Positions 56,378 through 64,000 of a DNA stretch of 64,000 nt are shown here, piece by piece. Both the position numbers and the translations under genes were made by a program. This DNA is from Archangium lansingense (lineage in GTDB: Bacteria > Myxococcota > Myxococcia > Myxococcales > Myxococcaceae). The stretch covers positions 13,022,001 through 13,086,000 of the forward strand of contig NZ_JAPNKA010000001.1 of NCBI RefSeq assembly GCF_026626635.1, written 5' to 3'. The notes beneath the pieces are model-generated. The model did no database searches. It was not told where the DNA came from and worked only from the letters and a program-made list of their open reading frames with translations. Numbering within the stretch: position 1 is the stretch's first letter; every line of letters starts with the position of its first letter.

Positions 56378-56844
56378 GCGATGGGCGTGCGTGGCAAGGC
56401 AACGTAAAGGTGCGCCTGTACGAGCGGGTTCGCGAGCGTGGTTACGACTCGCTCACCGCCTTCGCCGAGGCTCGTCCTGCCGTCCCGCTATATTTGTTGG
56501 CCGAGGAGCTTGGCGAGGATGACGTCGCCGCAGTGCAGGTGTTCAGCGGGTTGCTCGCCGAGGCTGAGCGTCGCAATCAAGTCACGCGCTTGGTGCGCGA
56601 TGTTCTCGTGCGCGAACTTGCCGAAGGACTCCCTAATGGTTGGCCAACCGTGATGGACGATGAGAACCGGTTCGAGGTTGCTATGGCGCTTGGGCGTTGG
56701 TCCGCCTACACCCCAGAAACGCATAAGGCGCGCGTAAGGCGGGTTGGAGATGCGCTCCTTGCCACGCCGCCGCCGCCCGGCTGGCGCCCGCTCGGACCCG
56801 ACGACGAGTTGCTGCGCACGCTCTTGCCCGACGAGGAAGTCTAG
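56374..56844 (+). CDS. Putative immunity protein of SitA-like module 2
   Basis: 156 residues, a homologue of the gene after toxin copy 1. Main differences lie at RPAVPLYLLAEELGEDDVAA and GRWSAYTPETHKARVRR, so the two immunity proteins could have different specificities even though the toxin ends look alike. Its ATG overlaps the toxin stop (ATGA); an alternative ATG 12 bases earlier is less likely. Lower GC than the neighbours. Confidence 0.65.
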   Translation: MSDGRAWQGNVKVRLYERVRERGYDSLTAFAEARPAVPLYLLAEELGEDDVAAVQVFSGLLAEAERRNQVTRLVRDVLVRELAEGLPNGWPTVMDDENRFEVAMALGRWSAYTPETHKARVRRVGDALLATPPPPGWRPLGPDDELLRTLLPDEEV

Positions 56845-56885
56845 CCTCACGCCTTGGTCGAGCCGGGCCACTGCGGCGGCAGTAC

Positions 56886-56981
56886 CTACTCGGGGAACGT
56901 CACGTTGGCGAGGGTGACGGAGCGCTGGCGCTCCGCGTCCCACAGGATAAGGGTGTACGTCCCCCGGGGAATCCAGGAAGG
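56886..56981 (-). pseudogene. C-terminal fragment of an unidentified gene
   Basis: Minus strand frame IPRGTYTLILWDAERQRSVT then LANVTFPE and TAG; a typical beta-strand-rich protein end. It starts exactly where the right copy of the kinase repeat ends, so its 5' part was cut off by the event that made the repeats. The rest of the 147-base gap contains nothing. Confidence 0.45.
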
Positions 56982-57895
56982 ATGAGGCGCCTCAGCCCGC
57001 GTCCCCCTCGCGCCGGCGCGGCAACACCACGCGGAACGTGGCACCCCGTCCCGGCTCGCTCCTCACCTCGATGTCTCCTCCCAGCGCCTGGACGATCTGC
57101 CGCGTGATGTAGAGCCCCAGCCCCAGCCCGCCGTAGTGGCGCCCGGAGACAGCCCGCTCGAACTTTCCGAAGATGCGCTCGAGGTGCTCGGGCTCGATGC
57201 CAATTCCCTCGTCGTGCACCACCAGCACCGCCCGCTCCGGCTCCGCTTCCACCGTCACGTGCACCGGCCTCCCCGCCCCGTACTTCAGCGCGTTGGACAG
57301 CAGGTTCGTCACCACCTGCTCCAGCCTCAGCCGGTCCCACCTCCCCACCACCGGCCTCTCCGCCTCCACCTCCAGCGCGCAGCCCGCCTTCGCCGCCTGC
57401 TGCGCGAACCGCTCCGCCACCTCCCGCACCACCTCCGTCAAATCCAGGTCCTCCCACGTCAGCGCCAGCCGCCCCTGTGTCAGCCTCGACACGTCCAGCA
57501 GCGCGTCCACCAGCACCGTCAGCTTGCGCAACTGCTGCTCCGCTCCCTGCACCGCGCGCACCACCCGCTCGCGCGGCACCACCTCCGCCTCGCCCGTCTC
57601 CACCTCCCGCCTCAGCCCCTGCAGCTTCAGCCGCAGCGGCGTCAGCGGCGTCTTCAGCTCGTGCGAGGCCACCGAGAGGAACTCGTCCCTCATCCGCACC
57701 GCCGCGCGGGACTCCTCGTACAGCCTCGCGTTCTCCTCCACCTGCTCCGCCAGCTTCATCCCCAGCTCCACCAGCTTGCGATCCGTCTCCCGCTCCCGCT
57801 TCAGCTGGGCCACCATCCACTCCACGCGCCGCCGCGCCGACGCCTCCCCCAGCACCAGCTCCGGCCACTCGTAGATGAGGTTGTCGTGCACCTCG
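56981..57895. repeat. Direct repeat, right copy (3' half of the MEDS kinase gene)
   Basis: See the left copy at 51231-52147. Here the repeat continues without break into the 5' half of the complete kinase gene, which marks this as the copy joined to the original gene's 5' part. Confidence 0.9.
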
Positions 57896-58437
57896 TCCTC
57901 GATGATCGCCACCGGGTGGGTGCGCAGCACGTCGTGGATGAGCTCCGCCGGGAAGCGGTGCCGGTTGAACTGGCACAAGCACATGGTGCGGCTGCCCGGG
58001 AAGAAGCGGTTGAGCAGCGCCTCGAGGTGGATGTACTGCTCGGCGCTCGCGTGCGAGCCCAGCATCCACGTCGACTCCCCGGTGAGCCGCAGCCCCGAGA
58101 AGCCCGCCGCCAGCGTCTCGGCCTCCATCTGCGCCAACATGGCGACCAGGTCCTCCGGCACGAAGGGCACCCGGCGCAGGAACACCTCCCGCGCGTTCGT
58201 CAGCATGAGCGCTCTCCGGGCGAGCGCTCGTGCCACGTCCACCCCCTGCGCCCCCAGCGCCGCGCGCACCACCTCCGGGCCATGCTCGTCCAGCCAGTAC
58301 ACGCAGCGCTCGCCCCGCTCCAGCCCCATGCGCACGTAGGGCGCGAACGCCGAGATCTGCTCCTCGAAGCTCCCGTGGATGAAACAAACGTGCTTGCCCA
58401 GCCCCACTCGCGTGAGCTGCCGAGCCACTCCCCCCAT
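56992..58437 (-). CDS. MEDS-domain sensor histidine kinase (complete copy)
   Basis: 481 residues. The N-terminal ~180 residues are a MEDS (DcmR-type) sensory domain: KHVCFIHGSFEEQISAFAPY, GLERGERCVYWLDEHG, RLTGESTWMLG. HisKA has SVASHELKTPLTPL (His ~255) and HATPase_c has NLLSNALKYGAG and GLGLGLYITRQIVQALGG. MEDS domains are thought to sense hydrocarbon-derived or C1 compounds; the ligand here is unknown. Start at MGGVARQL, where homology begins; earlier frames are open. Its 3' half is duplicated 5.75 kb away. Confidence 0.9.
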   Translation of the reverse strand: MGGVARQLTRVGLGKHVCFIHGSFEEQISAFAPYVRMGLERGERCVYWLDEHGPEVVRAALGAQGVDVARALARRALMLTNAREVFLRRVPFVPEDLVAMLAQMEAETLAAGFSGLRLTGESTWMLGSHASAEQYIHLEALLNRFFPGSRTMCLCQFNRHRFPAELIHDVLRTHPVAIIEDEVHDNLIYEWPELVLGEASARRRVEWMVAQLKRERETDRKLVELGMKLAEQVEENARLYEESRAAVRMRDEFLSVASHELKTPLTPLRLKLQGLRREVETGEAEVVPRERVVRAVQGAEQQLRKLTVLVDALLDVSRLTQGRLALTWEDLDLTEVVREVAERFAQQAAKAGCALEVEAERPVVGRWDRLRLEQVVTNLLSNALKYGAGRPVHVTVEAEPERAVLVVHDEGIGIEPEHLERIFGKFERAVSGRHYGGLGLGLYITRQIVQALGGDIEVRSEPGRGATFRVVLPRRREGDAG

Positions 58438-58661
58438 CACCCTGCTCACCACTTCCAGCAGGGTAGAGGGCAAGGGAGGGAGGGGTGTGTTCGCCCATGA
58501 GGCCCTCGGGAAAAGGCGCCCGCCAACCCTCTCCCACACATGGGGACAGCCCCCTCTGCCTGCAAGAGCGGATGGGCATTTCCCCTCGGACGCCCGCCCT
58601 CCGGTCATGTCAGACCCATCCGTTAATGTCTTCACATCACGACGTATCAGGGAGGCACTTC

Positions 58662-59345
58662 ATGAACGGACTTCCGGAGTCACCTCACGTCTCGGTGAAC
58701 AAGCTGGGCCGCTACCTCACGGCGACGCCCGCGCTCCGCAAGCGGCTCATCGAGTCCCAGAAGCACCCGCCAGACCCCCAGTACCTGCGCTACCCCGAGG
58801 CCGCTCACGCCATCACCGACTTCCTGTGCCGCGGCCAGGACGAGGGCATCCTGCGCCAGCATCAGCACCGCCTGGCCACCAGCGTGTTCGCCGATGACTT
58901 CGACGCGCACCGCGCCCAGCTCTGCATCGAGGCGATCGAGCACTACCGCAAGCTGCACCCGCGCCTGGGCCTGCAAGGCGTGGTGGCCAGCGAGGTGGGA
59001 CATGAGCCGCCCGCGCTGCAGATGGCCGGCGTGGCCATCCGCGTCCTGCCCCAGGTGGTGCTGCAGTCGGTGGACCGGAACGGCAACAACAAGGTGGGGG
59101 TGATGAAGCTGTATTTCTCCAAGCACCACCCGCTGGACGAGCGCTCCGGGCAGTACATCTCCACGCTGCTGCAGGCCTTTGCCGAGCAGCACCTGGCGCT
59201 GTTGGGCCCCATCGAGCCCAGGCTGGTCCGCGTGGTGGACGTGTTCGCCGGCAAGGAGTTCCTGCCGCCCAAGGCCCGGGTGCGCCGGCTGTGCGACGTG
59301 CAGCGCGCGTGCGAGGAGATCGCCGCCCGCTGGCCCGTGCAGTAA
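58662..59345 (+). CDS. Conserved protein of unknown function
   Basis: 227 residues, soluble. GGGAGGCACTT precedes the ATG. Segments such as VNKLGRYLTATPALRKRLIE, PQYLRYPEAAHAITDFLC, SVDRNGNNKVGVMKLYFSKH and KARVRRLCDVQRACEEI give the impression of a restriction-endonuclease-like alpha/beta protein (the GVMKLYFSK strand resembles the ExK strand of nucleases), but I do not claim this. Divergent from the MEDS kinase. Confidence 0.7.
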   Translation: MNGLPESPHVSVNKLGRYLTATPALRKRLIESQKHPPDPQYLRYPEAAHAITDFLCRGQDEGILRQHQHRLATSVFADDFDAHRAQLCIEAIEHYRKLHPRLGLQGVVASEVGHEPPALQMAGVAIRVLPQVVLQSVDRNGNNKVGVMKLYFSKHHPLDERSGQYISTLLQAFAEQHLALLGPIEPRLVRVVDVFAGKEFLPPKARVRRLCDVQRACEEIAARWPVQ

Positions 59346-59461
59346 CAGACGCTCGAGGCTGCCCGCCGGGTGACTCCCACCCGGTGGCATCTCTTGTGGT
59401 ACCGGCAAACGGTCGTTATGACTGCCTTCCTGCACGACACACCTTGGGAGGGGCGACGACC

Positions 59462-60436
59462 TTGCTCGACGCACTGTGGGAACGGAGGGCGCTGCTCGTC
59501 TCGGGAAAAGGGGGAGTGGGCAAAACGACGCTCGCGGCGGCCCTGGCCCGTGCGGCGGTGGCCGCGGGTCGGCGCGTGCTGCTGGCCGAGGTGGAGATAG
59601 GCTCCGAGGAGCAGGACAGCCCCTCGCCCCTGGGCGCTCTCGTGGGTGCCCCGCGTGTCTTCGGCCCTCGTGTGGAGGACGTGTCCCCGGGCCTCTCCTT
59701 CGTCCGCCTCTCCTCCTCCGAGGGCCAGCGGCTCTTCCTTCAGGACGTCTTGCCGCTGCGTGTCATGGCCGAGGCCGCCATGCGCACCCGCGCCCTGCGT
59801 CGCTTCCTCGAGGCCGCTCCCGCGCTCCGGGAGATGGGCGTCCTCTATCAAATGCTCCACCTGGTGCGTCGCACCCGCCCGGATGGCAGCCCCCTCTACC
59901 CGCTGTGCATTCTGGACCTGCCAGCCACTGGCCATGCGCTGGCCATCGCCGCGCTGCCGGACACGCTGCTGTCCGTCATCCCCGGAGGGCCGATTGGCCG
60001 CTCGGTGCGCGAGGGACTGGGGCTGTTGAGAGACCCGCGGCTCACCGGGGCGCTGCTCGTCAGCCTGCCCGAGCCGCTGCCGGTGAGTGAGACGCTGGAG
60101 CTGGCCACCGCCGTCCAGCGCCACCGCATTCCCATTGCAGCGGGCGTCCTCAACCGCATGCCGGACAACCCCTTCTCGCCCGACGGGCGCGCCGCGGTGG
60201 AGCGACTGCTCGATGAGCACGGGCCGCACCGGGGGCAGCGCGCCCTGGGGCGACTGGACCGGGCACACGAGGCCAGGGCCCGGCTGGCGGGCAACCTCCC
60301 GGCGCCGCTGCTCACCCTGCCCGAGCTGCCCGGCACAGGCCCGGAGCTGGTGCAGCGGCTCGCCACGTATCTCGCCCGTCCCACCTTCCACCCTGCGTCC
60401 ACGCCTCGGAGTGAGCGCGCCGGGGCCCAGTCATGA
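59462..60436 (+). CDS. ArsA/Get3-like ATPase A (with signature lysine)
   Basis: 324 residues, P-loop NTPase of the ArsA/Get3 group. The deviant Walker A is SGKGGVGKTT with the signature Lys before GGVGK; the switch-like CILDLPATGHAL is in the expected position. TTG start (MLDALWER) with GGGAGGGGCGACGACC upstream. It overlaps the next gene by 4 bases. No arsenic genes are nearby; bacterial pairs of this type (for example Mycobacterium Rv3679-Rv3680) are Get3-like and not arsenite pumps. Probably forms a heterodimer with the following protein. Confidence 0.85.
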   Translation: MLDALWERRALLVSGKGGVGKTTLAAALARAAVAAGRRVLLAEVEIGSEEQDSPSPLGALVGAPRVFGPRVEDVSPGLSFVRLSSSEGQRLFLQDVLPLRVMAEAAMRTRALRRFLEAAPALREMGVLYQMLHLVRRTRPDGSPLYPLCILDLPATGHALAIAALPDTLLSVIPGGPIGRSVREGLGLLRDPRLTGALLVSLPEPLPVSETLELATAVQRHRIPIAAGVLNRMPDNPFSPDGRAAVERLLDEHGPHRGQRALGRLDRAHEARARLAGNLPAPLLTLPELPGTGPELVQRLATYLARPTFHPASTPRSERAGAQS

Positions 60437-61548
60437 GCATCCAGTCCCTCCTGAGGGAGAAGCGTGTCCTCGTCCTGTGTGGCGCGGGAGGCGTGGGGAA
60501 GACGACGACGGCGGCAGCGCTGGGCGTGGCGGCGGCGCGCTCGGGTCGCAAGGTGCTGGTGCTCACCATTGATCCAGCGCGGCGGCTCGCCGAGGCCATG
60601 GGGCTGACAGAGGGCGGCGCGGAGCCCACGACCATCGCCCCCGAGCGACTCTTCGCGGGCCGCGAGCCTGGAGCGGGCCAACTGGACGTGTGGATGTTGG
60701 ATCCACGCGTCGTCTTCGAGCGCTTCGTGCGGCGGCTGTCGCCCTCGCCCGAGACAGCGCGCACCATCCTGGAGAACCGCCTCTACCGCTTCCTGTCGGA
60801 CCTGGTGGCGGGCATGCAGGAGTACGCGGCGGCCGAGGCGCTGGACCACTTCCTGGACGAGGGCCGCTACGAGCTCATCGTCCTGGACACACCGCCGAGC
60901 CGCCACGCGCTGGACTTCCTGGAGGCACCCGGGAGGCTGGCGCGCTTCCTGGATGATCGCATCGTCTCGCTCTTCCTGCCCGAGGAGAAGGGACGCGGGG
61001 GGATGCTGTGGCGCAAGACGTCGCAGCTGGTGGGCACCGTGCTGGGGAGCATCTTCGGCGAGGGCTTCACCCAGGAGATGAGGACCTTCCTGGGGGCCTT
61101 CAGCGGGCTGTTCGCGGCCATCCGGCTGAGGGCGGACCGGCTGCGCTCGCGGCTGGCGTCGCCGGACGCGGCCTTCCTGCTGGTGACGTCGCCAGAGGGA
61201 GCCTCGCTGCAGGAGGCGGCCTTCTTCCGAGACATGCTGCGCGACAAGGGGCTGCCCTTCGCGGGCTATGTGCTCAACCGGAGCTGGGCGCGCGAGGAGG
61301 GGCTGACGTCGCCCGAGGCGCTGCTGCGGCACGTGGAGGACGCGGGGGCCGCGCGCGACGGCGTGGAGGCCCTCATCCGCCTGGCGGACTTGGAGCGGGC
61401 ACGTGCCGAGGCCCACCGGGGGCTGCTCGAGCGGCTCGCGGAGAAGCTGCCCGCGGGGGCCGTGGCGGTGGCCGCTCCCGAGGCCGGGGGCGAGCTGGAG
61501 GACTTCGGCGGCCTGGTGCGGCTGGGTGAGGCGCTCGCCACGTCGTGA
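60433..61548 (+). CDS. ArsA/Get3-like ATPase B (signature lysine replaced)
   Basis: 371 residues. The P-loop is VLCGAGGVGKTTTAAAL: the signature Lys is Ala, as in the B subunit of paired actinobacterial Get3-like proteins. LTIDPARRLAEAMGL follows, and the switch segment is IVLDTPPSRHALDFL. A ~110-residue helical insert (~150-260, ENRLYRFLSDLVAGMQEYAA) fits the client-binding region. Translation is coupled to the first ATPase. A role in handling membrane or envelope proteins is inferred. Confidence 0.85.
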   Translation: MSIQSLLREKRVLVLCGAGGVGKTTTAAALGVAAARSGRKVLVLTIDPARRLAEAMGLTEGGAEPTTIAPERLFAGREPGAGQLDVWMLDPRVVFERFVRRLSPSPETARTILENRLYRFLSDLVAGMQEYAAAEALDHFLDEGRYELIVLDTPPSRHALDFLEAPGRLARFLDDRIVSLFLPEEKGRGGMLWRKTSQLVGTVLGSIFGEGFTQEMRTFLGAFSGLFAAIRLRADRLRSRLASPDAAFLLVTSPEGASLQEAAFFRDMLRDKGLPFAGYVLNRSWAREEGLTSPEALLRHVEDAGAARDGVEALIRLADLERARAEAHRGLLERLAEKLPAGAVAVAAPEAGGELEDFGGLVRLGEALATS

Positions 61549-61717
61549 GGGAAGCCCGCTCTCCAGGGCAGCACGGGTGTCCGAAGCCGGGCACTCGGTG
61601 AGGGGGCGCATGCCCGCGGGCGGACAGCCGGGCGCGCCGTGACTCCTGAGGCCCTTGGAGGAAGCCGAGGGCGTGCCGAGCCTCCCGCGGCACATTCACG
61701 CAGGAGGTCGCATCCCC

Positions 61718-62902
61718 ATGGCCCAGAGGCACACCGATGATGGCCGGGACACCCCGGCTCGCAACTCGCCGCCGAACGGTACTCCCGGAGAGCGCGAGCG
61801 CCGCGCCGCGGAGGCCCCGCCGGGCTCTCGCGAGCGCTCCGAGTCCGACGTCACCGGCTGGAGCACGGAGCGCGACGAGCCCCCCGAGGTGCGCGAGGGC
61901 CGCTTCCACCGCGCCGCCCAGCTGCGCATGGCCCAGCCTCGCACCGAGGAGGGCGCACCACCTCCCGAGGTCGACACTCGCTTCGAGCGGAGCCCCCAGC
62001 GCCGGCGCTTCTTCCACCTGGGCCGAGGCCGTCCCGTCGAGCGCCCCGGGCGCCCCCCCAGCGTCCCCCATGGTCCCTATGGCCGGGATGACCGGGCCTT
62101 GGATGACGCCTCGGGCATGGGCTCGGGGCCGCTGATGGGCGAGCAGGAGAGCTACCACTCCCTGGAGGAGAACCACCCGCCCCGCGAATACCGCCCGTGG
62201 GACCGCACCGGCACCGACACGGGTGACCGGCTCCCGTACGACGAGCGCGGCGGGCGCGAGCCGCGGGACAGGTCACGGGGCGTTCGCGACGCACGCGGTG
62301 GCTCGGAGCCGGGGGGGCGCGAGGCTCACACGTGGGAGGACCGTCCCGGAATGGAGCCACGCGAGGGGATGGGCGAGTACTCGGGGCTGGTGGGCATGGG
62401 GCAGCCGGTGCCCCCGCGCACCGAGACGCAGCGCCGGGGCCGCTGGAAGCGCGAGCCGCTGAACGCTCGGGAGATCATGACGCGGCAGGTGAAGAGCGCG
62501 CACCTGGAGAGCAGCCTGCGCGAGGTGGCGCGCATCATGAAGGAAGAGGACTGCGGCATCGTCCCGGTGGTGGACAAGCAGGGGCGGCTGCGAGGCCTCA
62601 TCACGGACCGGGACCTGGTCATCCGCACTCTCGCCGAGGGCCGGCCCCCGGACAACATGCACGCCCGGGACATCATGACGGATGACGTGGAGGCGGTGAC
62701 GCCAGACGAGGACATCCACAGCATCATCGCGTTGATGGGCCGCCGCCAGGTGCGCCGCGTCCCGGTGGTGGAGCGGGACGATCGGCTGGTGGGCATCATC
62801 TCGATGGCGGACATCGCCACCCGGGCCGACTACGACGAGGAGCTCCAGCAAGCGCTGGACCACATCTCGTCGCGTCGCTCGTTCTGGAGCCGCCTCTACT
62901 GA
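61718..62902 (+). CDS. CBS-domain protein with long disordered N-terminus
   Basis: 394 residues. The first ~245 are Arg/Asp/Glu/Pro/Gly-rich and probably disordered; the last ~130 are a tandem CBS pair (AREIMTRQVKSAHLESSLRE, IVPVVDKQGRLRGLITDRDL, ARDIMTDDVEAVTPDEDIHS, RVPVVERDDRLVGIISMADI). CBS pairs bind adenine nucleotides such as AMP, ATP or SAM and act as energy sensors. CAGGAGGTCGC places the start. Regulatory target unknown. Confidence 0.85.
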   Translation: MAQRHTDDGRDTPARNSPPNGTPGERERRAAEAPPGSRERSESDVTGWSTERDEPPEVREGRFHRAAQLRMAQPRTEEGAPPPEVDTRFERSPQRRRFFHLGRGRPVERPGRPPSVPHGPYGRDDRALDDASGMGSGPLMGEQESYHSLEENHPPREYRPWDRTGTDTGDRLPYDERGGREPRDRSRGVRDARGGSEPGGREAHTWEDRPGMEPREGMGEYSGLVGMGQPVPPRTETQRRGRWKREPLNAREIMTRQVKSAHLESSLREVARIMKEEDCGIVPVVDKQGRLRGLITDRDLVIRTLAEGRPPDNMHARDIMTDDVEAVTPDEDIHSIIALMGRRQVRRVPVVERDDRLVGIISMADIATRADYDEELQQALDHISSRRSFWSRLY

Positions 62903-62921
62903 GGGGAGCCCGGGCCTCGAC

Positions 62922-64000
62922 TCAGAGGCCCACCACCTGCACGGGGATGAGGGCGGTGTCCGCCGTCCCATCCCCGAGCTGGCCCTGGCCGTTGAAGCCC
63001 CAGGCCCACGCCGTGCCGTCCGAGCGCAGCGCCATGGAGTGATAATCCCCAGCGATGATGGACACGACTCCGGTCAGTCCCGCCACCATGCCGGGGGTGT
63101 TGCGGCTGTCGCGCATGCCATTGCCCAGCTGCCCATCGAAGTTGAAGCCCCAGGCCCACACCGTGCCGTCCGAGCGCAGCGCCAGCGAGTGGTGGTGGCC
63201 AGCGACGATGGCGGTGACGCTACTCAGGAACGACACCTGCACGGGGACGGTGCTGCCGACGAAGGAGCCGTTGCCGAGCTGACCCGCGCCATTGTAGCCC
63301 CAGGTCCACACCGTGCCGTCCGAGCGCAGCGCCAGCGAGTGCATGCCACCGGCCGCCACCGACACCACGCCCGACAGCCCCACCACCTGGACGGGCAGGA
63401 TGTGCCAGTTGCGCGTCCCGTTCCCGAGCTGGCCATCGTAGTTGTACCCCCAGGTCCACACCGTGCCGTCCGAGCGCAGCGCCACCGCGTGGCCGTCGCC
63501 CGCGGCAATGGCCAGGACACCGGTCAAGCCCGACACCTGCACGGGCTGGAGTCTGTCGGTCTTCGTTCCATCCCCGAGCTGACCGTAGCGATTGAAGCCC
63601 CACGTCCACACCGTGCCGTCCGAGCGCAGCGCCAGTGAGAAGTAATCGCCCGCGGCCACCGAGGTGACTCCAGACAGCCCTGGGACCTGAACAGGCTGGG
63701 GCCGGATGGTGGTGGTTCCATCCCCGAGCTGACCGTAGCGATTGAGGCCCCACGTCCACACCGTGCTGTCGGACTTGAGCACCACGGTGTGCCGGAAGCC
63801 CGACGCCACCGAGATGACGCCGCTGAGTGCCACCGACACGGGCAGGGAGCTGTCCTGCTGCGTCCCGGTGCCGAGCTGCCCCTCCTCGTTGTCTCCCCAC
63901 GCCCAGAGTCGTCCGTCCCGGCCCAGCATGACGGAGTGGAGCTGGCCGGTGGACACGTCGGCGTTGCCCAGCGAGAGCCCCTTCACCTGCACGGGAGCGT
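62922..64000 (-). CDS. RCC1-repeat protein (5' end beyond the window)
   Basis: At least 358 residues, a run of about seven RCC1-type blades of ~50 residues, each with ALRSDGTVWTWGYN-like and GQLGNGT-like motifs. RCC1/regulator-of-chromosome-condensation propellers in bacteria are often secreted or surface proteins of unknown role, frequently with N-terminal signals; the N-terminus is not visible here. Ends shortly after VPVQVVGL. The frame is still open at the window edge. Confidence 0.9.
   Translation of the reverse strand, partial: APVQVKGLSLGNADVSTGQLHSVMLGRDGRLWAWGDNEEGQLGTGTQQDSSLPVSVALSGVISVASGFRHTVVLKSDSTVWTWGLNRYGQLGDGTTTIRPQPVQVPGLSGVTSVAAGDYFSLALRSDGTVWTWGFNRYGQLGDGTKTDRLQPVQVSGLTGVLAIAAGDGHAVALRSDGTVWTWGYNYDGQLGNGTRNWHILPVQVVGLSGVVSVAAGGMHSLALRSDGTVWTWGYNGAGQLGNGSFVGSTVPVQVSFLSSVTAIVAGHHHSLALRSDGTVWAWGFNFDGQLGNGMRDSRNTPGMVAGLTGVVSIIAGDYHSMALRSDGTAWAWGFNGQGQLGDGTADTALIPVQVVGL

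Noticed and set aside
57136..58500. Plus-strand His/Pro/Arg-rich frames within the kinase copies
   Set aside because: Complement of the kinase coding sequence; they occur identically opposite both copies only because the DNA is duplicated.
59462..61548. Arsenite efflux ATPase pair
   Set aside because: No arsB, arsC, arsD or arsR nearby; the paired pattern with a modified second P-loop fits Get3-like proteins.

Overview
The window is a GC-rich (about 68-70% by eye) chromosomal segment that looks like a myxobacterium, most likely of the Archangium/Cystobacter group. This is inferred from two paralogous SitA-type lipoproteins (DUF2380/TIGR02269), a TonB-like C-terminal domain of the AgmX/PglI kind, many Cys-lipidated proteins, several stand-alone sensor kinases and very long antisense open frames typical of such GC content. 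No rRNA, CRISPR array or complete prophage is visible. One tRNA (Arg, CCT) is present.

Layout. 0-5.3 kb: a DHFR-like reductase, then a 1387-residue protein joining a DUF6519 injection-system/tail-type domain, Kelch repeats, a membrane segment, a GH25 lysozyme and a TonB-like end. 5.3-9.8 kb: acetyltransferase, lipoprotein, SRPBCC protein, the 5-oxoprolinase genes (PxpA fused to PxpB, then PxpC) and a Uma2 protein lacking its core. 10-18.4 kb: the first SitA-like toxin/immunity pair and a giant PNP-NACHT-pentapeptide-WD40 STAND protein, probably in one transcript with a DUF3592 membrane protein. 18.5-32 kb: mostly chromosomal genes: GST, AmpG-like permease, LysR plus Bcr/CflA pump with matching operators, GAF/PAS kinase, M15 peptidase, NmrA-like reductase with divergent TetR, J-domain/zinc-ribbon protein, LURP-one protein. 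32-41.7 kb: NTF2-like protein, Rpn nuclease with a duplicated 3' end, NYN-LOTUS protein, KaiC-like ATPase with response regulator, aminotransferase, zincin and partner lipoproteins, thioredoxin, LysR with a truncated DMT transporter. 41.9-44.9 kb: two pairs of paralogues arranged symmetrically. 45-47.8 kb: mtnP, mtnA and a class II aldolase, the gene set of a methylthioadenosine-to-DHAP shunt. 47.9-51.2 kb: RsbRD/PAS/GAF kinase and a small-protein/nucleotidyltransferase pair.

51.2-58.4 kb is the accessory core. Two nearly identical 0.9-kb copies of the 3' half of a MEDS-domain kinase gene lie as direct repeats around a 4.8-kb segment. That segment holds the tRNA, a lower-GC TPR/MazF-like pair, fragments of broken genes and the second SitA-like toxin/immunity pair. 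The arrangement is what a single-crossover integration would leave. 58.6-64 kb returns to chromosomal genes: a conserved protein of unknown function, two ArsA/Get3-like ATPases, a CBS-domain protein and an RCC1-repeat protein that runs off the window.

A REP-like GC hairpin element occurs five times between genes (about 5.2, 19.2, 27.7, 41.6 and 45.9 kb); one copy sits at the broken end of the transporter gene. A second short dispersed motif (GTGTCAGACGATTCGC) occurs at 32.8 kb and twice in a 31-bp tandem repeat at 47.8 kb. The most interesting system is the PNP-NACHT-WD40 protein, whose PNP domain keeps its catalytic residues and whose 14 WD40 repeats are nearly identical except at a few positions. 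Its architecture matches fungal NOD-like receptors and nucleosidase-type immune effectors.
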